From CAZMGB01 sp964565775 (lineage in GTDB: Bacteria; Chloroflexota; Dehalococcoidia; DSTF01; JALHUB01), in the NCBI GenBank assembly GCA_964565775.1, contig CAZMGB010000023.1, forward strand, positions 1-51,879: 51,879 nt of DNA. The letters are read 5' to 3'. A program made the translations under genes and the position numbers. Below are positions 7,976 to 16,882 of this stretch, one piece after another. The number at the start of each line of letters is the position of its first letter. Position 1 is the first letter of the stretch. The notes below the pieces were generated by a model. The model had not been told where the DNA came from. It did not search any database and saw nothing but the letters and a program-made list of their open reading frames with translations.

Positions 7976-8581
7976 CTACGCGGATGCATCCGGCGCGGCT
8001 CCACGCAGGAACGATGCCATGACCGCTTCCGCGGCCTGCTCCGGCGTGCGCCCGGCGAGGAGGCGGCGGTGACTCCATGGCGTCGTCGTCCCGGCAAGCA
8101 TCGCGGCCGCCACAGCGACGTCGAGGTCGGGCCGCAGGCGTCCCCGATCCACGCCCTTCTGGATCAGGCGCTCGAACCGGTTGAAGTACTTGTGGCGTTC
8201 GAGCTCGGCCCTCATCTGAGGATTGGGCAGGAGCTGGCCGCCCAGCATCGCCTCGACCAGCCAGCCGTAGCGGCCCACCATGCCAAGCGCGCTCACAAGC
8301 AGTGCGTGCAGCCCCCTTATCGGGTCCGCCATTGCTTCGGCCACGCGCGCCTCTGCAACCGCGGTGGCAAGGGCATCCCTTACGATCGCAAGGATCAGAT
8401 CCTCCTTGCTGGGGAAGTTGCGGTAGATCGTGCCGACGCCGACACCGGCGCGCTCCGCGATCTCCTTCATTTCGGCGGCGAGCCCCCGCTCGCCGAAGAC
8501 CGCGCGCGCCGCTTCGACCAGACGAGCGCGATTGGCGCGGGCATCCGCGCGTTCCGACGAGCGGACGATGTCAACATCCAT
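7976..8581 (-). CDS. TetR family transcriptional regulator
   Basis: A 201-residue regulator with an N-terminal TetR helix-turn-helix (residues about 15-60: ARLVEAARAVFGERGL, then AGVGVGTIYRNFPSKEDLI) and a variable ligand-binding C-terminus. It is divergent from the MFS efflux gene at 8708 and almost certainly represses it; the perfect palindrome at 8620-8639 is the likely operator. The start at 8581 is set by the promoter (-10 at 8592-8597), which leaves a leader of only about 3-4 nt and no SD, so translation looks leaderless. Longer forms reading back toward 8890 would run across the promoter and operator. Confidence 0.9.
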   Translation of the reverse strand: MDVDIVRSSERADARANRARLVEAARAVFGERGLAAEMKEIAERAGVGVGTIYRNFPSKEDLILAIVRDALATAVAEARVAEAMADPIRGLHALLVSALGMVGRYGWLVEAMLGGQLLPNPQMRAELERHKYFNRFERLIQKGVDRGRLRPDLDVAVAAAMLAGTTTPWSHRRLLAGRTPEQAAEAVMASFLRGAAPDASA

Positions 8582-8591
8582 TTCGATAGGC

Positions 8592-8644
8592 AGGATACAC
8601 CAGTGGCGGGCGCTTGACAAGAACCGGAATTCCGGTTCTAATGA
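8592..8644. promoter_or_regulatory. Divergent tetR/MFS promoter region with a perfect 20-bp palindromic operator
   Basis: The -35 hexamers are superimposed: TTGACA on the plus strand at 8614-8619 (MFS) and TTGTCA on the minus strand at 8620-8615 (tetR). The tetR -10, TATCCT, is at 8597-8592 after a 17-nt spacer. The MFS -10 is weaker: TAATGA at 8639-8644, 19-nt spacer. Between the MFS -35 and -10 lies a perfect 20-bp palindrome, AGAACCGGAA and its reverse complement, at 8620-8639. Position and symmetry fit a TetR operator that blocks both promoters. Confidence 0.8.
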
Positions 8645-8707
8645 TTGGACACCCTTACAATGGCCCACCACTGATGAAACTCCAATGCACAGGCCATTCT
8701 CCGGGCA

Positions 8708-10348
8708 ATGACATCTGAGCAATCGGCTGCACTGCGCACCACTACCACCGGACAGGCCCAGTTGTCGCACAGGCAGGTGCAGGTCGTCTTCAGCGGCCTG
8801 ATGCTGGGGATGCTGCTGGCCGCCCTGGACCAGATGATCGTGTCCACGGCGCTGCCGACCATCGTCGGCGAGTTGGGCGGGCTGGAGCACCTGTCCTGGA
8901 TCATCACCGCTTACCTGCTGACCTCCACCACCTCGATGCCGCTGTACGGCAAGCTCAGCGACCTGTTCGGCCGCAAACTGCTCTTCCAGTTCGCTATCTC
9001 CGTCTTCCTTATTGGCTCGCTCCTTTCGGGCGCCTCCCAGAACATGCTTGAGCTCATAGCCTTCCGCGCCGTGCAGGGGCTGGGCGCCGGTGGCATCATG
9101 ACGATGGCACAGGCCATGATCGGCGACATCATCTCCCCCCGCGAGCGCGGCCGCTACCAGGGTTACCTGGGGTCTGTCTTCGCGATCGCCAGCGTGGCCG
9201 GTCCCCTGCTAGGGGGGCTGTTCACCGACCATCTGACCTGGCGTTGGGTGTTCTACATCAACCTGCCGCTGGGGCTACTGGCTCTCGTGGTGACGCAGAC
9301 CGTGCTGAAGCTCCCCTTCCAGCGAAAGAAGCATCCCATAGACTATCTGGGCTCGGCGCTGATGGTGAGCGGCATCAGTTGCCTGCTGCTGGTCACCACC
9401 TGGGGCGGCACCGAGTTTCCCTGGGGGTCGGCGGAGATCATCGGGCTCAGCGTGGCCGGCGTGGCGCTCGTCGGCCTGTTCCTCGTCCAGGAGACGCGCG
9501 CCCCGGAGCCTGTGCTGCCGCTGCGCCTGTTCAGGGAACGCGTCTTCAGCGTGGGAGCGGTGATCATGTTCGTACTCGGTCTGGCCATGTTCGGTACCGT
9601 GGCCTTCCTGCCGCTCTACCTGCAGGTGGTGAATGGGGTCTCCGCCACCGCCTCCGGGTTGCGTATGACACCTCTGATGCTGGGCGTGGTGGTCACATCA
9701 GTCGCCTCTGGTCAAATGATCACGAGGACTGGGAAGTACCGCTTCTTCCCCATCACGGGCACGGGCATCACCGCGCTGGGACTCTTCTTGCTGTCTCGGT
9801 TGGACGCGAACTCCGGCTTCCTGGAGGCCTCCGTCTTCATGGTGGTGCTGGGCGTCGGGCTGGGGATGATCATGCAGGTCATCGTCCTGGCGGTGCAGAA
9901 CGCTGTCCAGTTCCGGGACTTGGGTGCGGCGACCGCCGGCGCCAACCTGTTCCGTTCGCTGGGCTCGGCGTTCGGGGTGGCCATCTTCGGCTCGATCCTG
10001 AACAACCGGTTGGACTACTTCCTGCCGCGCCTGGTCCCCGCGGATGCTCTCAGCGGCATCAGTCGGGCCGCCCTCACCGGCAGCCCGGCGCAGTTGCGGA
10101 CTCTGCCCGCGCCCGTCCTGCACGGCGTCATCGAGGCCTTCTCGCGCTCCCTTCAGACAGTCTTCTTGTGGGCAGTGCCGCTCATCCTGATCGCCTTCCT
10201 GGCGTCCTGGCTGCTGCGAGAGATCCCGCTGCGTGAGCACGCCCACGTGGGCACGAGTGTGGAGCAGCCGCCGGTGCCGACTCTGGCCACCGAGCCCTCC
10301 GACGCGGCCTGGGGATGGCAGGAGGGTGGGCCCGCTTCGCCGGCATGA
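8708..10348 (+). CDS. MFS multidrug efflux transporter, DHA2 (14-TMS) family
   Basis: A 546-residue membrane transporter of the EmrB/QacA type, using proton motive force to export drugs or hydrophobic compounds. Motif D1-like LDQMIVSTALPTIVGEL lies in the first membrane helix, motif A (GKLSDLFGRK) after helix 2, and motif C with RAVQGLGAGGIMTMAQAMIGDIISPRERGRYQG and the VAGPLLGG helix. About 14 hydrophobic segments can be counted. No strong SD precedes the ATG. It is controlled by the divergent TetR gene. The C-terminal tail (about 30 residues) is hydrophilic and Pro-rich. Confidence 0.9.
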   Translation: MTSEQSAALRTTTTGQAQLSHRQVQVVFSGLMLGMLLAALDQMIVSTALPTIVGELGGLEHLSWIITAYLLTSTTSMPLYGKLSDLFGRKLLFQFAISVFLIGSLLSGASQNMLELIAFRAVQGLGAGGIMTMAQAMIGDIISPRERGRYQGYLGSVFAIASVAGPLLGGLFTDHLTWRWVFYINLPLGLLALVVTQTVLKLPFQRKKHPIDYLGSALMVSGISCLLLVTTWGGTEFPWGSAEIIGLSVAGVALVGLFLVQETRAPEPVLPLRLFRERVFSVGAVIMFVLGLAMFGTVAFLPLYLQVVNGVSATASGLRMTPLMLGVVVTSVASGQMITRTGKYRFFPITGTGITALGLFLLSRLDANSGFLEASVFMVVLGVGLGMIMQVIVLAVQNAVQFRDLGAATAGANLFRSLGSAFGVAIFGSILNNRLDYFLPRLVPADALSGISRAALTGSPAQLRTLPAPVLHGVIEAFSRSLQTVFLWAVPLILIAFLASWLLREIPLREHAHVGTSVEQPPVPTLATEPSDAAWGWQEGGPASPA

Positions 10349-10473
10349 CGGCATGGGGAGCAACGTATCCTGTCCGTCCCGGCAACCGCGTGTCGCCGTT
10401 CCAAGCGGAGCCATGGAGTGCCGCTACCCCATCCGTCTCTGGTCGACAGCGCGACCTGTCCGGGCTGGCACGG

Positions 10474-10749
10474 CTAGGACACCTGGAGGTCGTACTTGAG
10501 GGCTCCCTCGTGCTTGTAGACGACAAACGTAACCTCCTTGCCGGCCAGGAGATGCAACTCGCATTGCGAGCGCAGCTCTCGGAAGTTCGCCGTCTCCAGG
10601 AAGAGCCTCAGCAGTTCTGTCCTCTCAGCCAGGTATTCGTCGCGCTCGCCAGCGAGGAGCCTCTTGAGGCCGCGCTCGTACTCCCTCCGCGCCACAGTCT
10701 CAATGCAATGGGACAGGCTTGGCCGCAGCCGTGCTCTCGTTACTTTCAT
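10474..10749 (-). CDS. Small hypothetical protein (91 aa)
   Basis: Codon use on the minus strand (G/C in third positions, few rare codons) supports a real gene, but I recognise no family. The protein is mostly charged helix (residues 20-62, rich in Glu/Arg/Leu) followed by a short beta-rich tail (EVTFVVYKHEGALKYDLQV). It has no membrane segment. It is convergent with the MFS gene and has no clear SD. Promoter not found. Confidence 0.5.
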   Translation of the reverse strand: MKVTRARLRPSLSHCIETVARREYERGLKRLLAGERDEYLAERTELLRLFLETANFRELRSQCELHLLAGKEVTFVVYKHEGALKYDLQVS

Positions 10750-11156
10750 GAGGAACCCGACTCAATATGGCGTCAGCAGTATTCTGCACCGGCTGAGGCG
10801 AGGGGTCGAGTGGGTTAACGCACAAGCGACAGGGCTACCGAGCTCTTCCCAGGCGGGCGGTCGCGGGCTCGCCCGGACGGCCGCCAAGGGGCGGCTCTCC
10901 TCTTCTTCGCCACGTCCTGACTCTGAGCGTCCTCCGCCCCTCCGTCCTACGCGGTGGTTGGCATACAATGTCGACGAAGGCGAAGGTGCGCTGATGGTGG
11001 TTCGCCATGCCCTACGAGCTCCCGCCTATGAGGCCATCCAGCGGGGCCCGCTCCGTGCTCATCAGGGTCATGCGCGGCTGTTCCCGGAACTACCGCACCT
11101 TCCGCCAGAGGCGATATGCTGATGCTCGGGAAGAACCAGGAAAGGACGTGATACGC
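10750..11156. other. Intergenic region
   Basis: No gene recognised. A TACAAT -10-like hexamer occurs near 10966-10971 with no good -35. The AAAGGA SD of the next gene is at 11141-11146. Confidence 0.4.
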
Positions 11157-11630
11157 ATGGCAGAGGTTCAGGTACCCCAACTCCCCCCGCAGGTGGCCCA
11201 TCAGCAATCGGTGGCGCTCCTGGGCAAGGCCGCGGCGACGCTGCTGCAAGCCCTGGTCGACAGCTTTGGCTCGGAGGAGACACGGAAAATCGTCTACCCC
11301 CACTTCAAGCAGATGGGGAAAGAGATGGCCGCTTTGGCGCCGCAGTTGGGCATCGTGGGAAACGACGCCCTGGCCCTCTCCGCCATCACCCACTTGCTGG
11401 AGGAGCAGGTGCTGGGCGTTGTGGGTAAGCCCACCGTGGACAGTCCGGACAGGGTGATGAAGCACGCCACTAGCTGCCCCTTCCAAGACATGCCGATGGA
11501 CGTCTGCTACTGCTTCCAACCTATATGCGACGGCATCGCCGAGGTCATCAACCCACAATATCGTTGGGTGCTCACCAAGGCGATCCCCAACGGCGATCCC
11601 ATCTGCGAGTTCATCTGGGAGAAGAAGTAA
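11157..11630 (+). CDS. L-2-amino-thiazoline-4-carboxylic acid hydrolase-like protein
   Basis: A 157-residue helical protein resembling the ATC hydrolase family, best seen in its C-terminal half: CPFQD..CYCFQPICDGIAEVINPQY, then LTKAIPNGDPICEFIWE. The family was named for one step of cysteine formation from ATC, but most members are uncharacterised. Cysteines at about residues 106, 115, 117, 122 and 149 are the notable feature and could bind metal. The ATG at 11157 follows AAAGGA by 10 nt. The frame is open upstream to 11007, but that part looks non-coding. The crotonase gene starts 84 bp downstream. Confidence 0.6.
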   Translation: MAEVQVPQLPPQVAHQQSVALLGKAAATLLQALVDSFGSEETRKIVYPHFKQMGKEMAALAPQLGIVGNDALALSAITHLLEEQVLGVVGKPTVDSPDRVMKHATSCPFQDMPMDVCYCFQPICDGIAEVINPQYRWVLTKAIPNGDPICEFIWEKK

Positions 11631-11714
11631 GCAGAGGCGAAAGTCGGCGGCTCAGCGAGGGCCACCTCCGGTAGGCTCAAGAGTCCCCGCACGCCTCGCT
11701 CTGGAGGAATCCTC

Positions 11715-12458
11715 ATGAGCGATCTGGTCACCCGCAGCGACAAGGACGGCCTTTGTACGCTGACGCTCAACCGACCTGAGAAGCTGAACGCCCTCAACGT
11801 TCCCATGTTCGTGCAGCTTCGCGCTCATGTGGACAAGATCGAGGGGCAGGCGGATACGGTCGGATGCGTGGTCCTCAGAGGCGCAGGCAGGGCCTTCTCC
11901 GCCGGCCACGATTTGAAGGACCTCCAGGCCGGCGAGAACGCACCCTATCCTCACTTCCAGGGGGAGACGGTGGCGTGCCTGGCCAGCCTGCCGCAGCCGG
12001 TCATCGCAGCGGTCCACGGCCACTGCTACACCGGTGCACTCGAACTCGCTTTGGCTGGAGATCTGATCATTGCGTCGGAGTCGGCGCGCTTCGCGGATAC
12101 CCACAGCAGGTGGGGGCTCACGCCCATCTGGGGTTTGAGCCAGCGCCTGCCGCGCCGCATCGGAGCGGCGAAGGCGAAGGAGATGATGCTGACGGGGCGT
12201 GTCTATACCGGCGAGGAGGCGGCGAACATGGGCCTCGCCAACCTGTGTGTGCCGGACGAGCAGTTCGACGAAGAGGTCGAGAGACTAGCGCGCTCCGTCC
12301 TCGAGAACTCGTGGTTCAGCAATCGGGTCAACAAGCGTCTGGTCGACGCAACCGACGGCATGGCGCTGGCTGACGGCCTGCGCTTCGAGATCGAGAACAG
12401 TCCGGGGATTGCGCCGGACGCGCCGCAGCGGATAGCGGAGTTCGGGAGCAAGAGGTAG
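11715..12458 (+). CDS. Enoyl-CoA hydratase/isomerase (crotonase) family protein
   Basis: A 247-residue crotonase-fold enzyme acting on acyl-CoA thioesters. The oxyanion-hole segments are FSAGHDLKDL (near residue 61) and the HCYTGALELALAGD helix, which keeps the first catalytic-position Glu. The second position, usually Glu in ..PE..LG.., is replaced by FADTHSRWGL, so simple hydratase activity is doubtful; isomerase, hydrolase or a side-branch activity is possible. The SD GGAGG is about 9 nt before the ATG. A small hairpin (12508-12512/12517-12521) follows the stop at a distance. Confidence 0.85.
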   Translation: MSDLVTRSDKDGLCTLTLNRPEKLNALNVPMFVQLRAHVDKIEGQADTVGCVVLRGAGRAFSAGHDLKDLQAGENAPYPHFQGETVACLASLPQPVIAAVHGHCYTGALELALAGDLIIASESARFADTHSRWGLTPIWGLSQRLPRRIGAAKAKEMMLTGRVYTGEEAANMGLANLCVPDEQFDEEVERLARSVLENSWFSNRVNKRLVDATDGMALADGLRFEIENSPGIAPDAPQRIAEFGSKR

Positions 12459-12629
12459 ACGGCGGCGTCAAGCCACTCCCGTCGCCGCTCTTCGCCGCCA
12501 ACCCGGCAGGGGCTGGCCCCTCCGGCCGAGCCAACACACAGTGCGACGCCGTGAGAGCCACCTCTGGACTGGTGGGGCATCACGCACTACACTGCGCTAG
12601 CAGACAAACCTCGTCCAACTGGCCGGACA

Positions 12630-13139
12630 ATGCCGAAGTCAGGTCGCTGGCACCAGCCGCACATGCCCCGCCTTTCTCAGACGGGGACGTGGGAAGAGCG
12701 TCTGGCTGAGATCCAGTCGTGGGACCTGCACCCGTTCTGGCCGCTCCTTGGTGTGGAGGTGGTCGGCCTTGGACCGGCGCGCAGCCGGCTGCACGTAGCT
12801 CTGGACCGCGAGAAGCACGGGCGCTGGCCACATGGAGGGCTCCTCAGCAGCCTCGTAGACATGGCGGTGGCGATCGCCCTGTTCGCCGCTTACGGGCCGG
12901 ACGATGACGACGTGACCGCTCACGCCACGGCCGATCTGAACGTGACGTTCGTGGACGCCGTCGAAGGAGGCGATCTCTTCGCTGAGGGGCACATCGTGAG
13001 AAAAGGGCGCACCGCCGCCTTCGGCGCCGCCGAGGTTCGTGATGCTGCCGGTCGCCTCGTGGCCCTGGGCCGCGCGACCTACCTGATCCGGCGTGAGCCT
13101 TCCCCAGGAAGAGGAAGCCCCACGGGGAGCCGGCCATAG
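12630..13139 (+). CDS. PaaI-type hotdog-fold thioesterase
   Basis: Up to 169 residues with the hotdog thioesterase pattern: HPFWPLLGVEVVGLGPARSRLHVAL, then the catalytic-helix segment RWPHGGLLSSLVDMAVAIAL and the strand ATADLNVTFVDAVEGGDLFAEGHIVRKGRTAAFGAAEV. These enzymes hydrolyse acyl- or aryl-CoA esters. No SD is clear; the ATG at 12663 is an alternative start 11 codons in and fits family length better. The crotonase gene upstream and this gene may work together in acyl-CoA turnover. Confidence 0.8.
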   Translation: MPKSGRWHQPHMPRLSQTGTWEERLAEIQSWDLHPFWPLLGVEVVGLGPARSRLHVALDREKHGRWPHGGLLSSLVDMAVAIALFAAYGPDDDDVTAHATADLNVTFVDAVEGGDLFAEGHIVRKGRTAAFGAAEVRDAAGRLVALGRATYLIRREPSPGRGSPTGSRP

Positions 13140-13414
13140 CGCCCCGGGGACCCAGCCTGGCGCCCTCATGGAAATGCCGCAGCGCCTCCTCCCAGGCGGG
13201 CAGGGTCTCGCCCAGCGGCCCAGAGATCGCGGCGCCCACGGGTTGAGATACACAGCCGATGGGCATGCCACTGCCGGCCCGGATGGCTCGGCGTGCTAGC
13301 CTGCGCCGTTCGGCGGGTAACGGTTGCGCGCGCTCGGAGCCGAAACTATGCTTGGAGGGCCTTCTAGGGATAGAGGGCCAGGCGGCCTATCGACGCGATG
13401 GAAATGACGTGTCC

Positions 13415-13966
13415 ATGCGTACTCTCATAATCGTCCCCATCGTCCACAGCCGCGAGGACATGGGCAGCCTCGCCCCTGACAGCAGGCGTGGGGCGGCCGA
13501 GGCCGCACGCCTGGGCACCGCCTTCTGGTCAGCGATGAGGGAACGTATCGAGAGCCTTGACCAGGACTGGAATGGAGTGATGGTCTACCAGGATGGGCTG
13601 CCCGACACCGTGCCCGACCTGGTCGACAAGATCGTTGCCAGAGCCCCCGGGCAGAACTACGAGCTGCTCCGATGGCTGGCCGAGCACGGCGCGACCGTTC
13701 TCGGCACCGAACACCCCAGGCTGCTCATGGAAGAGCACACGCTGCTCAAGGCGATAAGCGACGCCTCGGGGCGGGACAGGTCAGGGGCGACAGCCGCGTA
13801 CACTTCTCGGGCCCCCGCCCTCCTCGATGAGCGGGACAGCTACATCGCCCGGAGGATCGACGTCACCCTCGACGAGGGCCAGACGGGTCTGCTCTTCGTC
13901 GGAGCCGCCCACCAGGTCGAGAAGAAGCTGCCTCGCGACATTGTAGTGCACCGCTTCGTCACCTAG
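13415..13966 (+). CDS. Conserved-looking hypothetical protein with TraB-like C-terminal motif
   Basis: A 183-residue cytosolic protein. It begins with a beta strand and HSRED-type loop (MRTLIIVPIVHSREDMGSL), has a helical middle, and ends with a strand-loop GLLFVGAAHQVEKKLP that recalls the GxxH loop of TraB-like folds. I do not recognise the exact family and assign no function. Upstream frame (from 13259) looks non-coding, so the ATG at 13415 is preferred although its SD is weak. Confidence 0.55.
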   Translation: MRTLIIVPIVHSREDMGSLAPDSRRGAAEAARLGTAFWSAMRERIESLDQDWNGVMVYQDGLPDTVPDLVDKIVARAPGQNYELLRWLAEHGATVLGTEHPRLLMEEHTLLKAISDASGRDRSGATAAYTSRAPALLDERDSYIARRIDVTLDEGQTGLLFVGAAHQVEKKLPRDIVVHRFVT

Positions 13967-14383
13967 CCCGCGAAGGCCACGCCCTGGACCTCTCGTACGC
14001 GGCCTTCATCAGAGGTTCCCTCTCGACCACGTGACACCTCCCACACGAGGGAAAAGGGCTGACGCGTGTCAGACTGTCCAAGGCGGAAACGCTTCCCGTC
14101 GGACAGGCGTGGGCGACCGTCTCGCTAGCCCGATCTAGCGCCAATCGGAGTCTGTCACTGCATGCCCCCGCCGATACGCCTAATGAGGCGGGGAGAAACC
14201 CCGCAGTCGTACGCCGATCAGCAGGAGGCCGGGGGGCAGCGTGGTCGCGCCACGACGACGCCCGCACCGGGTTCAAGCCGGACAGCGAGCAAAGATAAGG
14301 GCATTCTTGGATACCGGACGACGGCGGCGGCCCTTACACTACCTTTCGGCCCTTGATGTCGGAGACGTAAGGGAGGCTCTTCC
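13967..14383. other. Intergenic region before the CDC48 gene
   Basis: No gene recognised. A perfect 6-bp hairpin (arms 14188-14193 and 14199-14204, loop AGAAA) has no T-run. A TACACT -10-like hexamer lies about 50 nt before the CDC48 start but without a -35 at normal spacing. A GGGAGG SD precedes the TTG start of the next gene. Confidence 0.45.
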
Positions 14384-16561
14384 TTGGGCGAAGACGGAAC
14401 CACACCGAAGATAGCCCTGCGTGTCGCTGAAGCCCACATGAAGGACGCAGGCCGCGGCATCGCCCGCATAGACCCCCGGGACCTCGAGGCCCTCGGGGCC
14501 GAGATCGGAGACATGGTAGCGCTCACCGGCAAACGGCAGAGCGTAGCGAAGGCGATGCCAGCCTACCTCTCGGAGCGAGGTCGGCGCATCGTCCAGATAG
14601 ACGGCATCGTCAGGGAGAACGTCCAGGCCGGCCTCGACGAGAGCGTGACAGTCTTCAAGGTCCCCTACGAGCCGGCCCGGTCGGTATCGCTGGCGCCGCT
14701 GAACCCGATGCGCTCGCGGCCCGGCACCGAGCAGACGACCTACATCGCGCGGTTGCTGGAGGGACGCGGCCTCGCCGAGGGCGACCGTGTACGGGTCAAC
14801 CTCTTCGGCACCCGCGCCCTTGACTTCACAGTGGCGTCAACGACCCCCAAGGGTCCGGTGGTCGTCCAGGCGTCCACCGCCATCCGCATCGAGGGCGAGG
14901 GCGGCGTGCGCAGGGAGGCCGCGGTCTCCTATGAGGACGTCGGAGGCCTGGGCAAGGAGCTGCCCCGCATCCGAGAGATGATCGAGTTGCCCCTCAAGTA
15001 CCCGGAGGTCTTCGACCGCCTGGGCATTGATGCGCCGAAGGGCGTCCTCCTGCACGGCCCGCCGGGCTGCGGGAAGACGCTCATCGCCCGCGCCGTAGCC
15101 AATGAGACGGCCGCCAACTTCTATCACATCGCCGGGCCCGAGATCATCCACAAGTTCTACGGTGAAAGCGAGGCGCACCTGCGGAACATCTTCCAGGAGG
15201 CTTCCGAGCATGCACCCGCCATCATCTTCCTGGACGAGATCGACGCCATAGCACCGAAGCGAGAGGAGGTGCACGGCGAGGTCGAGAAGCGGGTCGTCGC
15301 CCAACTCCTGGCCCTCATGGACGGCCTGAAGTCCCGCGGCGAGGTCATCGTCATCGGCGCCACCAACATCCCCAACTCGCTCGACCCGGCGCTGCGCCGG
15401 CCCGGCCGCTTCGACCGCGAGATTGCCATCAGCATCCCGGACAAGTACGGGCGGCTGGAGATCCTCCACATTCACACCCGCGGCATGCCCCTGGCGGAGG
15501 ACGTGGACCTGGAACGTCTCTCCCAGATAACGCACGGCTTTGTCGGCGCGGACCTGGAGGCCCTCTGCCGCGAGGCAGCGATGATCGCCCTTCGCCGGAT
15601 CATGCCCACGATCGACTTCGCAGACGCCAACATCCCCCTGGAGAACCTTCTGGAGCTGGAGGTAACGCAGGAGGACTTCCTGGCGGCCCTCAGGGACGTG
15701 GAGCCCTCCGCCATCCGCGAGGTCTTTACCGAGATTCCAGACGTCACGTGGGAGGACGTGGGCGGCCTGGAAGAAGCCAAGGAGGTCCTGCGGGAGACTG
15801 TCGAATGGCCGCTGACATACGGCAAGCTGTTTGAGTATGCCAAGACCAGACCGACCAAGGGCATACTTCTCCACGGGGCCCCCGGCACGGGCAAGACGCT
15901 CCTCGCCAAGGCCGTGGCCCACGAGAGCGGCGTCAACTTCATATCGGTGAAGGGCCCGGCGCTCATTTCCAAGTGGATGGGAGAGAGTGAAAAGGGAATC
16001 CGGGAGGTCTTCAAGAAGGCCAAGCAGACGGCGCCCTGCATCGTCTTCTTCGACGAGATCGACGCGCTAACGCCGGTGCGCGGCGCCGGCACGGGCGACT
16101 CTCACGTCATCGAGCGGGTGGTGAGCCAGTTCCTTACGGAGATGGATGGAATCGAAGAGCTCAAGGGGGTCGTCATCCTGGCCGCCACGAACCGCCTCGA
16201 CATCGTCGACCCCGCGCTCCAGCGTCCCGGCCGCTTCGACATGTCCATTGAGCTGCCCAGGCCTGACGAAGCAGCCCGCCGTATGATCTTCCAGATTCAT
16301 ACTGCCGGCAAGCCGCTGGCCAAGGACGTAGACCTGGACGCTCTAGCCACCGAGACCGAGGGCCTGGTGGGCGCCGACATCGAGGCCATCTGCCGCCGGG
16401 CCTCTCTGCTGGCCATCAGAGAGTACCTCGAGTCCCAGCGCAGGGCGAAGTCGAAGCGAGCGGAGGCGGCCGAGAACTTCGGCGGCTTCAAGGTCACGAG
16501 CCGCCACTTCCGCCAGGCGACGGCAGAGGTGTCGAAGGCGCCTCGGGATCGGGCTCTGTAG
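14384..16561 (+). CDS. CDC48/VCP-family double AAA+ ATPase
   Basis: A 725-residue protein with the complete VAT/p97 architecture: N-terminal double-psi barrel plus second N subdomain (residues about 8-185), D1 with Walker A GPPGCGKT (225-232) and Walker B IIFLDEIDAI, and D2 with Walker A GAPGTGKT (498-505) and Walker B IVFFDEIDAL. Arginine-finger segments RRPGRFDRE and QRPGRFDMS are present. It should form a hexamer that unfolds or remodels proteins and complexes using ATP. Start is TTG with a GGGAGG SD. It lies about 1 kb before the gas vesicle operon, on the same strand, and may serve it; the location is the only evidence. Confidence 0.92.
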   Translation: MGEDGTTPKIALRVAEAHMKDAGRGIARIDPRDLEALGAEIGDMVALTGKRQSVAKAMPAYLSERGRRIVQIDGIVRENVQAGLDESVTVFKVPYEPARSVSLAPLNPMRSRPGTEQTTYIARLLEGRGLAEGDRVRVNLFGTRALDFTVASTTPKGPVVVQASTAIRIEGEGGVRREAAVSYEDVGGLGKELPRIREMIELPLKYPEVFDRLGIDAPKGVLLHGPPGCGKTLIARAVANETAANFYHIAGPEIIHKFYGESEAHLRNIFQEASEHAPAIIFLDEIDAIAPKREEVHGEVEKRVVAQLLALMDGLKSRGEVIVIGATNIPNSLDPALRRPGRFDREIAISIPDKYGRLEILHIHTRGMPLAEDVDLERLSQITHGFVGADLEALCREAAMIALRRIMPTIDFADANIPLENLLELEVTQEDFLAALRDVEPSAIREVFTEIPDVTWEDVGGLEEAKEVLRETVEWPLTYGKLFEYAKTRPTKGILLHGAPGTGKTLLAKAVAHESGVNFISVKGPALISKWMGESEKGIREVFKKAKQTAPCIVFFDEIDALTPVRGAGTGDSHVIERVVSQFLTEMDGIEELKGVVILAATNRLDIVDPALQRPGRFDMSIELPRPDEAARRMIFQIHTAGKPLAKDVDLDALATETEGLVGADIEAICRRASLLAIREYLESQRRAKSKRAEAAENFGGFKVTSRHFRQATAEVSKAPRDRAL

Positions 16562-16591
16562 GCGGTAGGCGGCGTGTTCGGCGGGACGCGC

Positions 16592-16882
16592 CTACGCTCC
16601 TTTGGGGAACTGAGCCGCGAAGACATGGTCGCGGACGCTCACCTTGGGGGTAGAGCTCGCCGGGACGAGGAAGTTCTCGTAGTAGTGCAGGCTGGCCGCC
16701 GCGTACTCCACCTCCAGCACGTCGCCTGTCAGCTCCCAACGCAGATCCGCTGGCGACACCGTCACGGGGAAGGTGACGCGCACCTGGTACTCGGTCACCG
16801 TCTCCACGATCTCGTAGGTGGGGGCACTGGGCCGTCGCGGCGGGATGAGAATATCGCTTCTGTGGGCTCTTAAGCGGGACAC
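16592..16882 (-). CDS. Small Hsp20/alpha-crystallin-like protein
   Basis: A 96-residue protein made almost only of an alpha-crystallin core: YEIVETVTEYQVRVTFP, DLRWELTGDVLEVEY, ENFLVPASSTPKVSVRDHVFAAQFP. The order matches Hsp20 strands but lacks the usual long N-terminal arm and the IxI tail. It faces the CDC48 gene (30-bp gap between stops) and is divergent from the gas vesicle operon. It is one of three Hsp20-type domains in the locus and could be a holdase for sticky vesicle proteins. Confidence 0.7.
   Translation of the reverse strand: MSRLRAHRSDILIPPRRPSAPTYEIVETVTEYQVRVTFPVTVSPADLRWELTGDVLEVEYAAASLHYYENFLVPASSTPKVSVRDHVFAAQFPKGA

Noticed and set aside
14174..14215. Possible hammerhead-like ribozyme (TAATGAG next to a GC hairpin)
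   Set aside because: The core needs CTGATGA and a GAAA after the stem; both are altered or absent.
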